In this document: piece by piece, positions 26,425 to 35,184 of the stretch
Position numbering within the stretch: position 1 is the first letter of the stretch
How the letters are laid out: every line of letters starts with the position of its first letter
NCBI GenBank assembly: GCA_003241485.1
Contig: QFQD01000002.1
Coordinates: forward strand, 124,001-188,000
DNA: 64,000 nucleotides
Origin: Ancylobacter novellus
Lineage (GTDB): Bacteria; Pseudomonadota; Alphaproteobacteria; Rhizobiales; Xanthobacteraceae
Direction of reading: 5' to 3'
The notes under the pieces: generated by a model
What the model saw: the letters and a program-made list of their open reading frames with translations, nothing else
Database searches by the model: none
Told to the model about the DNA's origin: nothing
Made by a program: the position numbers and the translations under genes

Positions 26425-27729
26425 CTACTCGGCGGCAACAGCCTTCTTGGCGGCGGTCAGGCTCGCGGCGCGGCGACCATGGGCGGCGGCCAGCGGCTTG
26501 AGCACCACGAGAGCCATCACGGCGGCGATGATGTTGAGCGCCGCGGCCGAGACGAACACCGCGTGCCAGCTGCCGGTCATGGTGGTGAGGATCGAGGTGA
26601 ACGGCACGATCAGCGCCGCCGTGCCCTTGGCGGTGTAGAGCAGGCCCGCATTGGTGGTGGCGAACTTCGAGCCGAAGGCGTCGCCGCACATCGCCGGGAA
26701 CAGCGAGTAGATCTCGCCCCAGGCGAAGAACACGAGGCCGGTCAGGATGACGAACAGCACCGGGTTGGAGCCGAGCACCGAGAGCGCGTAGATGCCGACG
26801 CCTTCGATGGCGAAGGCCACGAACATGGTGTTCTCACGGCCGATCTGGTCCGACACCCAGCCGAAGAACGGACGGGTCAGGCCGTTCAGCACGCGGTCGA
26901 TCGCGGCGGCGAAGGTGAGCGCCGGCAGGGTGATGCCGATGAGGCTGACCGGAACGTCGGCGATGCCGAAATCCTTGGCGATCGGGCCGAGCTGGGCGGT
27001 CGCCATCAGGCCGCCGGCGGCCATCATGACGAACATCGCGTACATCACCCAGAACAGCGGGCTGGTGAGCATCTCCTTGGGGGAGAAGTCGCGCGCGCTC
27101 TGCTTCACGCTGGCGGCGACCTTCGCCGCGACGGCAGCGATCTGCTCCTTCTTCGGGGCCAGCAGGAACAGGCCGAAGATGAAGATCACGACGCCCTGGC
27201 CGATGCCGAAGTAGAAGAACGCGGAATCATAGCCCTGGTTCTTGATCATGTTCTGGATCGGGATGACGGTGAGGGCCGAGCCCGCGCCGAAGCCGGCGGC
27301 GGTGATGCCCGCGGCGAGACCGCGACGATCCGGGAACCACTTCAGCGAGTTGCCCACGCAGGTGCCGTAGACGGCGCCGGCGCCGATACCACCGAGCGCG
27401 GCGGCAATGTAGAGCGTCGTCAGCGAGGTGGCGTAGGAATTGAGAACCCAGGCGAGACCGCAGAACAGGCCGCCGAACAGAACCACGACGCGCGGGCCGT
27501 ACTTGTCGACGAACCAGCCCTCGACCGGCACCAGCCAGGTCTCGGTCACGATGAAGATGGAGAAGGCCACCTGGATCGCGGCGCGATCCCAGCCATGGGC
27601 TTCCTGCATCGGGTTCACGAAGAAGGTCCAGCCATACTGCATGTTGGCGATCATGCACATGCAGATGACGCCGAACACGAGCTGGAACCAGCGCGTCTTA
27701 TTCACGGATGACGTTGCGGCAGTTGCCAT
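26425..27729 (-). CDS. Oxalate/formate antiporter-type MFS carrier (paralogue)
   Basis: 434 aa, 12 helices, clearly homologous throughout to the carrier at 24423-25760 (for example WTFFVNPMQEAHGW, NGLTRPFFGWVSD, LYTAKGTAALIVPFTSIL). ATG at 27729 with GAGGAAAC before it. Two such carriers side by side suggest different affinities, substrates (oxalate versus formate or another C2 acid) or expression conditions. It has its own terminator and a large upstream region shared with the divergent gntR gene. The Arg/Lys pair thought to bind oxalate in OxlT is kept (inference). Confidence 0.85.
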   Translation of the reverse strand: MATAATSSVNKTRWFQLVFGVICMCMIANMQYGWTFFVNPMQEAHGWDRAAIQVAFSIFIVTETWLVPVEGWFVDKYGPRVVVLFGGLFCGLAWVLNSYATSLTTLYIAAALGGIGAGAVYGTCVGNSLKWFPDRRGLAAGITAAGFGAGSALTVIPIQNMIKNQGYDSAFFYFGIGQGVVIFIFGLFLLAPKKEQIAAVAAKVAASVKQSARDFSPKEMLTSPLFWVMYAMFVMMAAGGLMATAQLGPIAKDFGIADVPVSLIGITLPALTFAAAIDRVLNGLTRPFFGWVSDQIGRENTMFVAFAIEGVGIYALSVLGSNPVLFVILTGLVFFAWGEIYSLFPAMCGDAFGSKFATTNAGLLYTAKGTAALIVPFTSILTTMTGSWHAVFVSAAALNIIAAVMALVVLKPLAAAHGRRAASLTAAKKAVAAE

Positions 27730-28237
27730 TGTTTCCTCGAACGTTTCCCAACGTAATGACGGAGAAGACTGATGTTCTTCTTATTGATTGTATGCCGGGC
27801 GTGCCGCACACGCAGGGGCAACGCCCGGCCATTACGAACCGTCATACTACGGTTTTTTTTATAATGCAAAATTTTGCATACCAGCTAACACAAATTTTCA
27901 CAGCTCGATGCTTCCCTATGGGAATATTCCGTTACGGAATACATGCGATTACTTCCGCAACGTCAGGCCACGACCGCGCCGACGGCGGCCGCGGCGGGCG
28001 AACCTGAGGTGAGGAGAAAAGCAGCGGGAAATCGTGCGGTCGCAGGCCGGTGCGCGGCGCGCCACGGGCCGGATGGCTGCCCGCGCGATGGACATCCAGT
28101 ATATGTTATATGATGTTATGATCGGCCGTGATCGTCAGGAATCACCATGGCGACACGTCCAGTCCGTGCGGGGCATCCGCCTCGACGCACGGCCGACACA
28201 ACAAGAACAATAACGACGAGAACTGACGAGGAAGCCC
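27730..28237. promoter_or_regulatory. Divergent MFS/gntR control region with 16-bp palindrome
   Basis: 508 bp between the leftward carrier and the rightward gntR gene; no gene seen. AT-rich stretch at 27840-27920 holds the perfect palindrome ATGCAAAATTTTGCAT (27864-27879), directly joined to ATACCA, one half of the island-wide operator. A T8 tract lies just left of it. This is a likely promoter/operator zone for the carrier. Confidence 0.5.
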
Positions 28238-28939
28238 GTGGAAAGCGCCGATCCCCAGAACCGGTTGAACATCGCGCCGCTCGCCGCGAACACCAGCCTG
28301 CGCACGCTCGCCTATGACGCCATCAAGAAGGCCATCACCGAGATGGACATGTATGGCCAGGAGAGCGAGATCCGCCTCGACGAGCGCCAGCTCTCGCAGG
28401 ATCTCGGCGTCAGCCGCACGCCGATCCGCGAGGCGCTCACCGTGCTGGAGCAGGAGGGCTTCGTCCGTTCCGTGCCCCGCCGCGGCATCTTCGTGGTGCG
28501 CAAGTCCAAGCGCGAGATCATCGACATGATTATCGTGTGGGCGGCGCTCGAGAGCATGGCGGCGCGCCTCGCCGCCACCCGCGCCACCGACCGGGACCTC
28601 GCGAGCCTGCGCGACGTCTTCCACGATTTCGAGGAGGACGCGCTCGCCAGCCACATGAGCGAGTACTCGGACGCCAACATACGCTTCCACCAGACCATCA
28701 TCCGCCTGTCCGGCTGCGCGATGATCGGCGAGATGACCGAGAATCTCTTCATCCATATTCGCGGCATCCGCGCCGTCTCGGTGCGGCAGGAAAACCGCTC
28801 CGAACGTTCCCTGCAGGAGCACCGCGCCATCATCGCCGCGCTGGTTGATCGCGATGCCGACCTCGCCGAGCGGCTGGTGCGCGAGCACACGCTCGGCCTC
28901 GCCGCGCATGTGGAAAAGCACGGGCGATTCCCGTCCTGA
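28238..28939 (+). CDS. GntR-family regulator, FCD (FadR C-terminal) type
   Basis: 233 aa from a GTG with GAGGAAG upstream. The winged HTH is at residues about 22-85 (LSQDLGVSRTPIREALTVLEQEGFV). The FCD ligand domain follows, with metal-type residues in SDANIRFHQTIIRLSG (His), EHRAIIAALVDRD (His) and REHTLGLAAHVE (His). It is a close paralogue of the next gene. FCD regulators usually sense carboxylic acids, which suits the oxalate/glyoxylate genes around it. It is divergent from a carrier gene. Whether it represses or activates is not visible. Confidence 0.88.
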   Translation: MESADPQNRLNIAPLAANTSLRTLAYDAIKKAITEMDMYGQESEIRLDERQLSQDLGVSRTPIREALTVLEQEGFVRSVPRRGIFVVRKSKREIIDMIIVWAALESMAARLAATRATDRDLASLRDVFHDFEEDALASHMSEYSDANIRFHQTIIRLSGCAMIGEMTENLFIHIRGIRAVSVRQENRSERSLQEHRAIIAALVDRDADLAERLVREHTLGLAAHVEKHGRFPS

Positions 28940-29079
28940 GACGCGGCCGCCGCCGGCCGCGCTTCACGCGCCTGCCGGCGGCCCCGCCCTGCCACCCTGA
29001 CGCCTGAATCCACCTCGCGAACTTTTGCCTGCGACCGACGGCAATATGTTCAGTCGGCCTCGCCATGGGCGCAGACCCG

Positions 29080-29096
29080 TGGTATATTGCATACGT
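29080..29096. promoter_or_regulatory. GntR-type operator, distal copy upstream of second gntR
   Basis: TGGTAT-ATTGC-ATACGT: left arm perfect, right arm four of six, with the same 5-bp spacing as the strong sites. It lies 130 bp before the strong site at 29209 in the same intergenic region. Confidence 0.45.
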
Positions 29097-29208
29097 AAGT
29101 CGGCATACGCTCGCGTAAGGCCTTGATAATAAAGGGCCAGGCGGAATCTGACGTTAGGGAATAAGGAGCGCCACCGCCCCGGGTGTAGGGGAAAGCCGGA
29201 TTGACATG

Positions 29209-29228
29209 TTGGTATTTGGTATGCCAAC
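29209..29228. promoter_or_regulatory. GntR-type operator upstream of second gntR-oxc
   Basis: TTGGTAT-TTGGT-ATGCCAAC contains the arms TGGTAT and ATGCCA separated by 5 bp, extended by one more pair on each side. TTGACA (29201-29206) is directly upstream, so a repressor bound here would overlap the promoter. The site is 42-60 bp before the GTG start. Confidence 0.65.
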
Positions 29229-29269
29229 TTCCTCGAAATCCCCGGCGGAGCCTCCGCAGAGGAGTGTCC

Positions 29270-29995
29270 GTGAGCAGCAAGGCAGTCGCAAGCAAGCGCT
29301 GGCAAAGCGGTGATCATGGCCTGACCATTGAACGCCTGCCAGCCAAGGAGAGCTTCAAGAGCAAGGCCTACGCCGCTCTCAAGGAAGCCATCACCCACAT
29401 GAATATCTACGGCTCGTCAGAGCCGTTGTTGCTCGACGAGCGGGATATTTCGGAGCGTCTCGGCGCAAGCCGGACGCCCATCCGCGAGGCGGTCGCGATG
29501 CTGGAGCAGGAAGGCCTGCTCCGCGCTGTGCCCCGGCGGGGAATTATGGTGGTTCGCCGCAGCAAGGCCGAGATCATCGAGATGATCGAGGCCTGGGCGG
29601 CGCTCGAAAGCATGGCGGCCCGCCTCGCGGCGCAACGCGCGAGCGACGAGGCGATCGCCGAGCTGAGGACTTTGTTCAAGGGGTTCGATCTGACCGGGAT
29701 CGAGCGCGACCGGTGCGACGAATATTCGAGTGCGAATATCGCGTTTCACCAGGCGCTGATCCGGCTGAGCGGCTCCAGCATGCTCGCGGCGATGACGGAA
29801 AACCTGTTCTTTCACGTACAGGCCATCCGCCACCGCACGATCTTCGAACTGGACCGGGCGCAGCGTTCGGCGGCCGACCACAAGGAGATCATTCTTGCTC
29901 TCGAGGCGCGGGACGCGGACCGCGCCGAGCGTCTGGTTCGCGACCATACGCTCCGGCTCGCACGGCATGTCGAGAGCCACGTGGATCTAGATTAG
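29270..29995 (+). CDS. GntR-family regulator, FCD type (paralogue)
   Basis: 241 aa from a GTG preceded by GAGGAG. HTH with ISERLGASRTPIREAVAMLEQEGLL near residues 60-85; FCD domain with SSANIAFHQALIRLSG, DHKEIILALEARD and RDHTLRLARHVESH giving the three ligand histidines. It aligns along its whole length with the regulator at 28238. It is 43 bp upstream of oxc in the same direction, and an operator-like palindrome lies in its own promoter, which suggests autoregulation. It is the best candidate to bind the TGGTAT-N5-ATACCA sites of the island (inference). Confidence 0.88.
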   Translation: MSSKAVASKRWQSGDHGLTIERLPAKESFKSKAYAALKEAITHMNIYGSSEPLLLDERDISERLGASRTPIREAVAMLEQEGLLRAVPRRGIMVVRRSKAEIIEMIEAWAALESMAARLAAQRASDEAIAELRTLFKGFDLTGIERDRCDEYSSANIAFHQALIRLSGSSMLAAMTENLFFHVQAIRHRTIFELDRAQRSAADHKEIILALEARDADRAERLVRDHTLRLARHVESHVDLD

Positions 29996-30038
29996 GGCGG
30001 CAGAACACGCCGAAGGAAAGTTTGGGAGGGAATAAGGG

Positions 30039-31775
30039 ATGTCCGTCGCACAAGTGATTGACGTAAACGCAGCCGCCGATGCCGAGCCGGATCTCACCGA
30101 CGGCTTCCACCTCGTCATCGATGCGCTGAAACTCAACGGTATCGAGACGATCTATGGAGTGCCCGGCATTCCGATCACCGACCTCGGGCGCATGGCGCAG
30201 GCCGAGGGCATCCGGGTCATCTCGTTCCGCCACGAGCAGAATGCCGGCAACGCGGCCGCCATCGCCGGCTTCCTCACGAAGAAGCCGGGCATCTGCCTCA
30301 CCGTTTCCGCGCCGGGCTTCCTCAACGGCCTGACCGCGCTCGCCAACGCGACCACCAACTGCTTCCCCATGATCCTCATCTCGGGCTCATCGGAGCGCGA
30401 GATCGTCGACCTGCAGCAGGGCGACTATGAGGAGATGGACCAGCTCGCCATCGCCAAGCCGCTCTGCAAGGCCGCCTTCCGCGTCCTGCACGCCGCCGAT
30501 ATCGGCATCGCCGTCGCCCGCGCCATCCGCGCCGCGGTGTCCGGCCGTCCGGGCGGTGTCTATCTCGACCTGCCGGCCAAGCTGTTCTCGCAGGTGATGG
30601 ATGCCGAAGCCGGCGCCAAGTCGCTGGTCAAGGTCATCGACGCCGCTCCCGAGCAGCTCCCGGCCCCGTCCGCCGTGGCCCGCGCGCTCGACGTGCTGAA
30701 GTCGGCGAAGAAGCCGCTCATCATCCTCGGCAAGGGCGCCGCCTACGCGCAGGCCGACGAGGAGATCCGCTCCTTCATCGAGACCACCGGCATTCCGTTC
30801 CTGCCGATGTCGATGGCCAAGGGCCTGCTGCCTGACACCCATCCGCTGTCGGCCGGCGCTGCCCGCTCCACCGTCCTCAAGGACTCGGACGTCGTCCTGC
30901 TGATCGGCGCGCGCCTCAACTGGCTGCTGTCGCACGGCAAGGGCAAGACCTGGGGCGACGCGCCCAAGAAGTTCATCCAGGTCGACATCGAGCCGAAGGA
31001 AATGGACTCCAACGTCGAGATCGTCGCCCCGCTCGTGGGTGACATCGGCTCGGTCGTTGCCGCCCTCAACGAGGGTGTGAAGTCCAACTGGCAGGCCCCC
31101 CCGGCCAGCTGGCTGGACGAGATCAAGGCGCGCAAGGAAGTGAACATCTCCAAGATGTCGCAGCGCCTGCTCAAGAACTCCACCCCGATGGACTTCCACT
31201 CGGCGCTCGGCGCGCTGAAGCAGGTCATCAAGGAGCGTCCGGACGCGATCCTCGTAAATGAGGGCGCCAACACGCTCGACCTCGCCCGCGGCGTCATCGA
31301 CATGTACCAGCCGCGCAAGCGCCTGGACGTCGGCACCTGGGGCGTGATGGGCATCGGCATGGGCTTCGCCGTCGCCGCCGCCGTCGAGACCGGCAAGCCG
31401 GTTCTGGCGGTCGAGGGCGACTCGGCCTTCGGCTTCTCCGGCATGGAAGTCGAGACCATCTGCCGTTACAACCTGCCGGTCACCATCGTGATCTTCAACA
31501 ATAACGGCATCTATCGCGGCCTCGACACCGACCCGACCGGCCGCGATCCCGGCACCACCGTCTTCGTCAAGGGCTCGCGCTACGACATGATGATGGAGGC
31601 CTTCGGTGGCGTTGGTTACAACGTGACCACGCCGGACGAGCTCAAGAAGGCCGTCGACGAGGCGATGAACTCGGGCAAGCCGAGCCTCATCAACGCCGTC
31701 ATCGATCCGGCCGCCGGCAGCGAGAGCGGCAACATCGGCAGCCTCAACCCGCAGAGCGTCGTGAAGAAGAAGTAA
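30039..31775 (+). CDS. oxc: Oxalyl-CoA decarboxylase
   Basis: 578 aa thiamine-diphosphate enzyme that converts oxalyl-CoA to formyl-CoA and CO2 in the cytoplasm. N-terminal pyrimidine-binding domain with [15 protein letters not shown] near residue 42 and the catalytic-cofactor Glu in [15 protein letters not shown] near 67; C-terminal diphosphate-binding motif [19 protein letters not shown] ... FNNNGIYRG near 468-500. Length and order match Oxalobacter Oxc. It is flanked by frc genes, which recycle formyl-CoA. GGGAGGG precedes the start. Confidence 0.95.
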   Translation: MSVAQVIDVNAAADAEPDLTDGFHLVIDALKLNGIETIYGVPGIPITDLGRMAQAEGIRVISFRHEQNAGNAAAIAGFLTKKPGICLTVSAPGFLNGLTALANATTNCFPMILISGSSEREIVDLQQGDYEEMDQLAIAKPLCKAAFRVLHAADIGIAVARAIRAAVSGRPGGVYLDLPAKLFSQVMDAEAGAKSLVKVIDAAPEQLPAPSAVARALDVLKSAKKPLIILGKGAAYAQADEEIRSFIETTGIPFLPMSMAKGLLPDTHPLSAGAARSTVLKDSDVVLLIGARLNWLLSHGKGKTWGDAPKKFIQVDIEPKEMDSNVEIVAPLVGDIGSVVAALNEGVKSNWQAPPASWLDEIKARKEVNISKMSQRLLKNSTPMDFHSALGALKQVIKERPDAILVNEGANTLDLARGVIDMYQPRKRLDVGTWGVMGIGMGFAVAAAVETGKPVLAVEGDSAFGFSGMEVETICRYNLPVTIVIFNNNGIYRGLDTDPTGRDPGTTVFVKGSRYDMMMEAFGGVGYNVTTPDELKKAVDEAMNSGKPSLINAVIDPAAGSESGNIGSLNPQSVVKKK

Positions 31776-31783
31776 TTCCAGCC

Positions 31784-31826
31784 GGGGCAGGCGGGGAGCG
31801 GCTCCCCACCTCGCCTGCCCCATTTA
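31784..31826 (+). terminator. Hairpin between oxc and frc (terminator or attenuator)
   Basis: GGGGCAGGCG (31784-31793) pairs with CGCCTGCCCC (31812-31821), enclosing a second small hairpin GGGAGCGGCTCCC, then ATTTATC. Strong stem but a weak T-tract, so partial termination that sets the oxc:frc ratio is possible. Confidence 0.5.
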
Positions 31827-31879
31827 TCGCACCAAACAAAAACGGCGAAAAACGCCGACACATCTTGAGAGGAAATGCC

Positions 31880-33157
31880 ATGGGAAAGGCTTTGGACGGC
31901 GTCCGCGTCCTCGATTTCACCCATGTTCAGTCCGGCCCCACCTGCACGCAGCTGCTGGCGTGGTTCGGGGCGGACGTGATCAAGGTTGAGCGTCCGGGCG
32001 AGGGTGATGTCACCCGCGCCCAGCTTCGTGATGTCCCGAATGCGGACAGCCTGTATTTCACGATGCTGAACTCCAACAAGCGCTCCATCACGCTCGACAC
32101 CAAGAATCCCGAGGGCAAGAAGGTCCTCGAGGAGTTGGTGAAGGTCTGCGACGTGATGGTGGAGAACTTCGCTCCCGGCGCGCTCGACCGCATGGGCTTC
32201 ACCTGGGAACGCATCCAGGAACTCAACCCGCGCATCATCCTCGCTTCGGTGAAGGGCTTCGGTCCCGGCCCGTTCGAAGACTGCAAGGTCTATGAGAACG
32301 TCGCCCAGTGCACCGGCGGCTCCGCCTCCACCACCGGTTTCCGCGACGGCCTGCCGCTGGTGACGGCCGCGCAGATCGGCGATTCCGGCACCGGCCTCCA
32401 CCTTGCCCTCGGCATCGTCACGGCGCTCTACCAGCGCACGCTGACCGGCCGCGGCCAGAAGGTGATGTGCGCCATGCAGGATTCGGTGCTGAACCTGTGC
32501 CGCGTCAAGCTGCGCGACCAGCAGCGCCTCGAGCGCGGCCCGCTGCGCGAATACAGCCAGTTCGGCGAGGGTATCCCCTTCGGCGACGCCGTGCCGCGCG
32601 CCGGCAATGATTCGGGCGGCGGCCAGCCGGGCCGCATCCTCAAGTGCAAGGGCTGGGAAACCGACCCCAACGCCTACATCTATTTCATCACCCAGGCCCC
32701 GGTCTGGGAGAAGATCTGCGACGTCATCCACGAACCCGAGTGGAAGACCAATCCGGCCTATGCCACGCCGGCCGCGCGCCTGCCGCACCTCAACGAGATC
32801 TTCACCCGCATCGAATCGTGGACCATGGCCCACACCAAGTTCGAGGCGATGGAGATCCTCAACAAGTACGACATCCCGTGCGGCCCGGTGCTCTCCATGA
32901 AGGAGATCGCCGAGGACAAGTCGCTCTACGCGACCGGCACGCTGGTCGAGATCGACCACCCCACGCGCGGCAAGTACCTGACGGTCGGCAACCCCATCAA
33001 GCTGTCGGACAACGACGTCGAGGTGGAGCGTTCGCCGCTGCTGGGCGAGCACACCGAGGAGATCCTCGCCGGCGTGCTGGGTCTTGCCGGCGCGGAGCTG
33101 GAACGCATCAAGGCGTCCGGCGCCGTCGGCCAGGCGGTTCCCCTCGCGGCGGAATGA
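31880..33157 (+). CDS. frc: Formyl-CoA:oxalate CoA-transferase, copy 1 (class III)
   Basis: 425 aa class III CoA-transferase that moves CoA from formyl-CoA to oxalate. Family features: [30 protein letters not shown] at the N-terminus (in segments) and the catalytic Asp in [21 protein letters not shown] near residue 169. The flexible glycine loop that gates the active site reads SGGGQPG near residue 258, whereas the paralogue at 33535 has GGGGQPG. ATG at 31880 with GAGAGG before it. Copy 1 is 104 bp after oxc. It may use another CoA donor than copy 2 (inference). Confidence 0.92.
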   Translation: MGKALDGVRVLDFTHVQSGPTCTQLLAWFGADVIKVERPGEGDVTRAQLRDVPNADSLYFTMLNSNKRSITLDTKNPEGKKVLEELVKVCDVMVENFAPGALDRMGFTWERIQELNPRIILASVKGFGPGPFEDCKVYENVAQCTGGSASTTGFRDGLPLVTAAQIGDSGTGLHLALGIVTALYQRTLTGRGQKVMCAMQDSVLNLCRVKLRDQQRLERGPLREYSQFGEGIPFGDAVPRAGNDSGGGQPGRILKCKGWETDPNAYIYFITQAPVWEKICDVIHEPEWKTNPAYATPAARLPHLNEIFTRIESWTMAHTKFEAMEILNKYDIPCGPVLSMKEIAEDKSLYATGTLVEIDHPTRGKYLTVGNPIKLSDNDVEVERSPLLGEHTEEILAGVLGLAGAELERIKASGAVGQAVPLAAE

Positions 33158-33165
33158 CGTTGGCC

Positions 33166-33188
33166 AGCCGGCGCGGGTCGCGCCGGCT
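33166..33188 (+). terminator. GC hairpin after frc copy 1
   Basis: AGCCGGCGCG-GGT-CGCGCCGGCT, a perfect 10-bp stem starting 8 bp after the frc stop. There is no T-tract, so it may stabilise the mRNA 3' end or pause transcription rather than terminate alone. Confidence 0.4.
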
Positions 33189-33534
33189 CTCCCGGCGGGC
33201 GGGCGGACACCGCCCTCCCGACAGATGAGACGGGGTGCCGCGCACCATATCGCGGCGGTCATCCCGCACGAGACAAGCCACCGGGCCGAAGAGCGCGTTC
33301 TGCGCCGACGCCCGGCGGATTGTGAGGCCAGGGTGAGCGAAAAGAAGCGGTGACGTTCTCGCGAACGGAAGCCGCACGTCGACGCACCACCTGGGATTAG
33401 CCTCATGTTCCCCAATGGGAACAGGGGCTTGGGGAGAAGTAAGGCTTCCCATCCAAGAGGGATGGGAAAACTCAATCCGGCGGCAGGGTGAGCCTCCGTC
33501 CGGACTGTTAACGCTGAAAGGGAAGTCGACCGAG
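33189..33534 (+). ncRNA. Structured leader upstream of frc copy 2 (candidate)
   Basis: About 345 bp without a gene. Its last 130 bases hold two perfect hairpins: GTTCCC-CAAT-GGGAAC (33407-33422) and TTCCCATCC-AAGAG-GGATGGGAA (33446-33468, 9-bp stem). The second shares TTCCC/GGGAA with the first, so the two could swap partners. I do not recognise a known riboswitch. Nothing else is seen from 33189 to 33400. Confidence 0.35.
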
Positions 33535-34785
33535 ATGTCCAAGCCGCTCGAAGGTATTAAGATCATCGATTTCACGCACGTCCAGGCGGGTCCCGCCTGC
33601 ACGCAGCTTCTCGCCTGGTTCGGCGCCGACGTGATCAAGGTCGAGCGCCCCGGCGCGGGCGACGTCACGCGCTCGCAGCTGCGCCACGTCAAGGACGCGG
33701 ACGCGCTCTACTTCACCATGCTGAACTCCAACAAGCGTTCGCTGACGCTCGACACCAAGACCCCGCAGGGCAAGGAAGTCCTGACCAAGCTCATCAAAGA
33801 GTCGGACGTCATGGTCGAGAATTTCGGCCCCGGCGCGCTCGACCGCATGGGCTTCACCTGGGAGCACATCCAGTCGCTCAACCCCGGCATGATCCTCGCC
33901 TCGGTGAAGGGCTTCTCCGAAGGCCACGCCTATGAGGACCTGAAGGTCTACGAGAACGTCGCGCAGTGCGCCGGCGGCGCCGCCTCCACCACCGGCTTCT
34001 GGGATGGCCCCCCCACCGTGTCGGCCGCCGCTCTCGGCGACTCGAACACCGGCATGCACCTGGCCATCGGCATCCTGACCGCGCTCCACCAGAAGGTGAA
34101 GACCGGCAAGGGCCAGAAGGTCGCCGTGTCGATGCAGGATTCGGTGCTGAACCTCTGCCGCGTCAAGCTGCGCGACCAGCAGCGCCTCGATGCGCTGGGC
34201 TACCTCGAAGAGTACCCCCAGTACCCCCACGGCGAGTTCTCGGACGTCGTTCCGCGCGGCGGCAATGCCGGCGGCGGCGGCCAGCCGGGCTGGGTGCTGA
34301 AGTGCAAGGGCTGGGAGACCGACCCGAACGCCTACATCTACTTCACCATTCAGGGCCACGCCTGGGCGCCGATCTGTAAGGCTCTCGGCAAGCCGGAGTG
34401 GATCGACGATCCGGCCTACAACACCGCCGAAGCCCGTCAGGACAAGATCTTCGACATCTTCGCCTTCATCGAGTCCTGGCTCGCCGACAAGACGAAGTTC
34501 GAGGCCATCGACATCCTGCGCAAGTTCGACATCCCCTGCGCGCCGGTGCTGTCGATGAAGGAAATCGCCAACGACCCGTCGCTGCGCAAGAGCGGCACCG
34601 TGGTCGAGGTCGATCACCCCAAGCTCGGCAAGTACCTGACGGTCGGCTCGCCGATCAAGTTCTCGGACGTCGAGGTCGAGATCACCGCCTCGCCGCTGCT
34701 CGGCCAGCACACCAACGAAGTGCTCGCGGACCTCGGCTACTCGCAGGAGGAAATCTCCGCCCTGCACGACGCCAAGGCGGTCTGA
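33535..34785 (+). CDS. frc: Formyl-CoA:oxalate CoA-transferase, copy 2 (class III)
   Basis: 416 aa, the length of E. coli YfdW. Catalytic Asp in [20 protein letters not shown] near residue 169; glycine loop [20 protein letters not shown] near 255 in the form known from YfdW and Oxalobacter Frc. It is strongly similar to copy 1 over the full length. The start at 33535 removes 40 upstream codons that are non-homologous and overlap the leader hairpins; GAAAGGGAAG is the ribosome site. This copy is the more canonical formyl-CoA transferase. A GC hairpin follows 12 bp after the stop. Confidence 0.93.
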   Translation: MSKPLEGIKIIDFTHVQAGPACTQLLAWFGADVIKVERPGAGDVTRSQLRHVKDADALYFTMLNSNKRSLTLDTKTPQGKEVLTKLIKESDVMVENFGPGALDRMGFTWEHIQSLNPGMILASVKGFSEGHAYEDLKVYENVAQCAGGAASTTGFWDGPPTVSAAALGDSNTGMHLAIGILTALHQKVKTGKGQKVAVSMQDSVLNLCRVKLRDQQRLDALGYLEEYPQYPHGEFSDVVPRGGNAGGGGQPGWVLKCKGWETDPNAYIYFTIQGHAWAPICKALGKPEWIDDPAYNTAEARQDKIFDIFAFIESWLADKTKFEAIDILRKFDIPCAPVLSMKEIANDPSLRKSGTVVEVDHPKLGKYLTVGSPIKFSDVEVEITASPLLGQHTNEVLADLGYSQEEISALHDAKAV

Positions 34786-34797
34786 TCCACGCTTAAG

Positions 34798-34820
34798 GGG
34801 CGGCGCCGCGCGCGCCGCCC
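34798..34820 (+). terminator. GC hairpin after frc copy 2
   Basis: GGGCGGCGC-CGCGC-GCGCCGCCC, perfect 9-bp stem just after the stop codon, followed by TCCCC rather than a T-tract. Probable transcript end or processing site. Confidence 0.45.
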
Positions 34821-34839
34821 TCCCCGCGGGGTCACTCGC

Positions 34840-35003
34840 GGCAGGTTTGGCCTACCCGATCCGGGTTCGTACGGCGTTGCCGGCGACGGATTGGGGCGGC
34901 CCTCCGAGCCTCCCGGAGCAGGACGAAGGGATATCCCGACGTTCGGTTCCTCCTAGGCGACTGATGCCGGCGAACCTGGAGAGCAGGGCGCCGGCATTTT
35001 TTT
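34840..35003 (+). ncRNA. Candidate structured small RNA ending in a strong terminator
   Basis: Between frc and iclR there is no plausible coding frame, yet the stretch ends in a textbook Rho-independent terminator: ATGCCGGCG (34964-34972) with CGCCGGCAT (34989-34997) and seven Ts to 35003. Upstream are further local stems (CTCCG...CGGAG around 34902-34918 and GGGATATCCC at 34928-34937). The terminator is about 180 bp beyond the frc stop and behind another hairpin, so it may close a separate transcript. The 5' end is a guess. It matches no RNA family I recognise. Confidence 0.4.
34964..35003 (+). terminator. Rho-independent terminator with T7 tract
   Basis: Nine-bp perfect stem ATGCCGGCG/CGCCGGCAT, 16-base loop, then TTTTTTT. 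Ends either the frc message or the candidate small RNA. Confidence 0.85.
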
Positions 35004-35106
35004 GTCCTGATGACCGCTCACCACCCAAAGCAGGCCGTCTTCCCGGAAGGACCGTCAGGCCCTGTCCGGGAACGTGTGAAGGTGAAGTGGGCTTATCCTG
35101 CGCGCG

Positions 35107-35137
35107 ATCCCGGCTCTGCGCTGCGCTTGGCCGGGAT
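35107..35137. repeat. REP-like palindromic repeat
   Basis: ATCCCGGC ... GCCGGGAT around a GC-rich core (tctgcgctgcgcttg), continuing into GACA. This looks like the dispersed extragenic palindromes common in Bradyrhizobium/Xanthobacteraceae genomes. Only one full copy is in the window, so the repeat nature is inferred. Confidence 0.5.
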
Positions 35138-35184
35138 GACAGCCATGAGGGAAGCAAATCGGGCGGCCGGGTCGCAGCCCGCCC

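Noticed and set aside
28097..28113. CAGTAT-ATGTT-ATATGA as another GntR operator before the first gntR gene
   Set aside because: Only about half of the arm positions match; in an AT-rich patch this can arise by chance.
33237..33290. Second REP-like element after frc copy 1 (GTCATCCCGC...)
   Set aside because: Only one arm is present; the matching GCCGGGAT arm is missing.
35010..35184. Signal recognition particle RNA or 6S RNA near the terminator at 35.0 kb
   Set aside because: I compared conserved cores from memory (GGAAGG-type SRP loop, 6S bubble) and found only a loose CCGGAAGG match past the terminator without the paired context.
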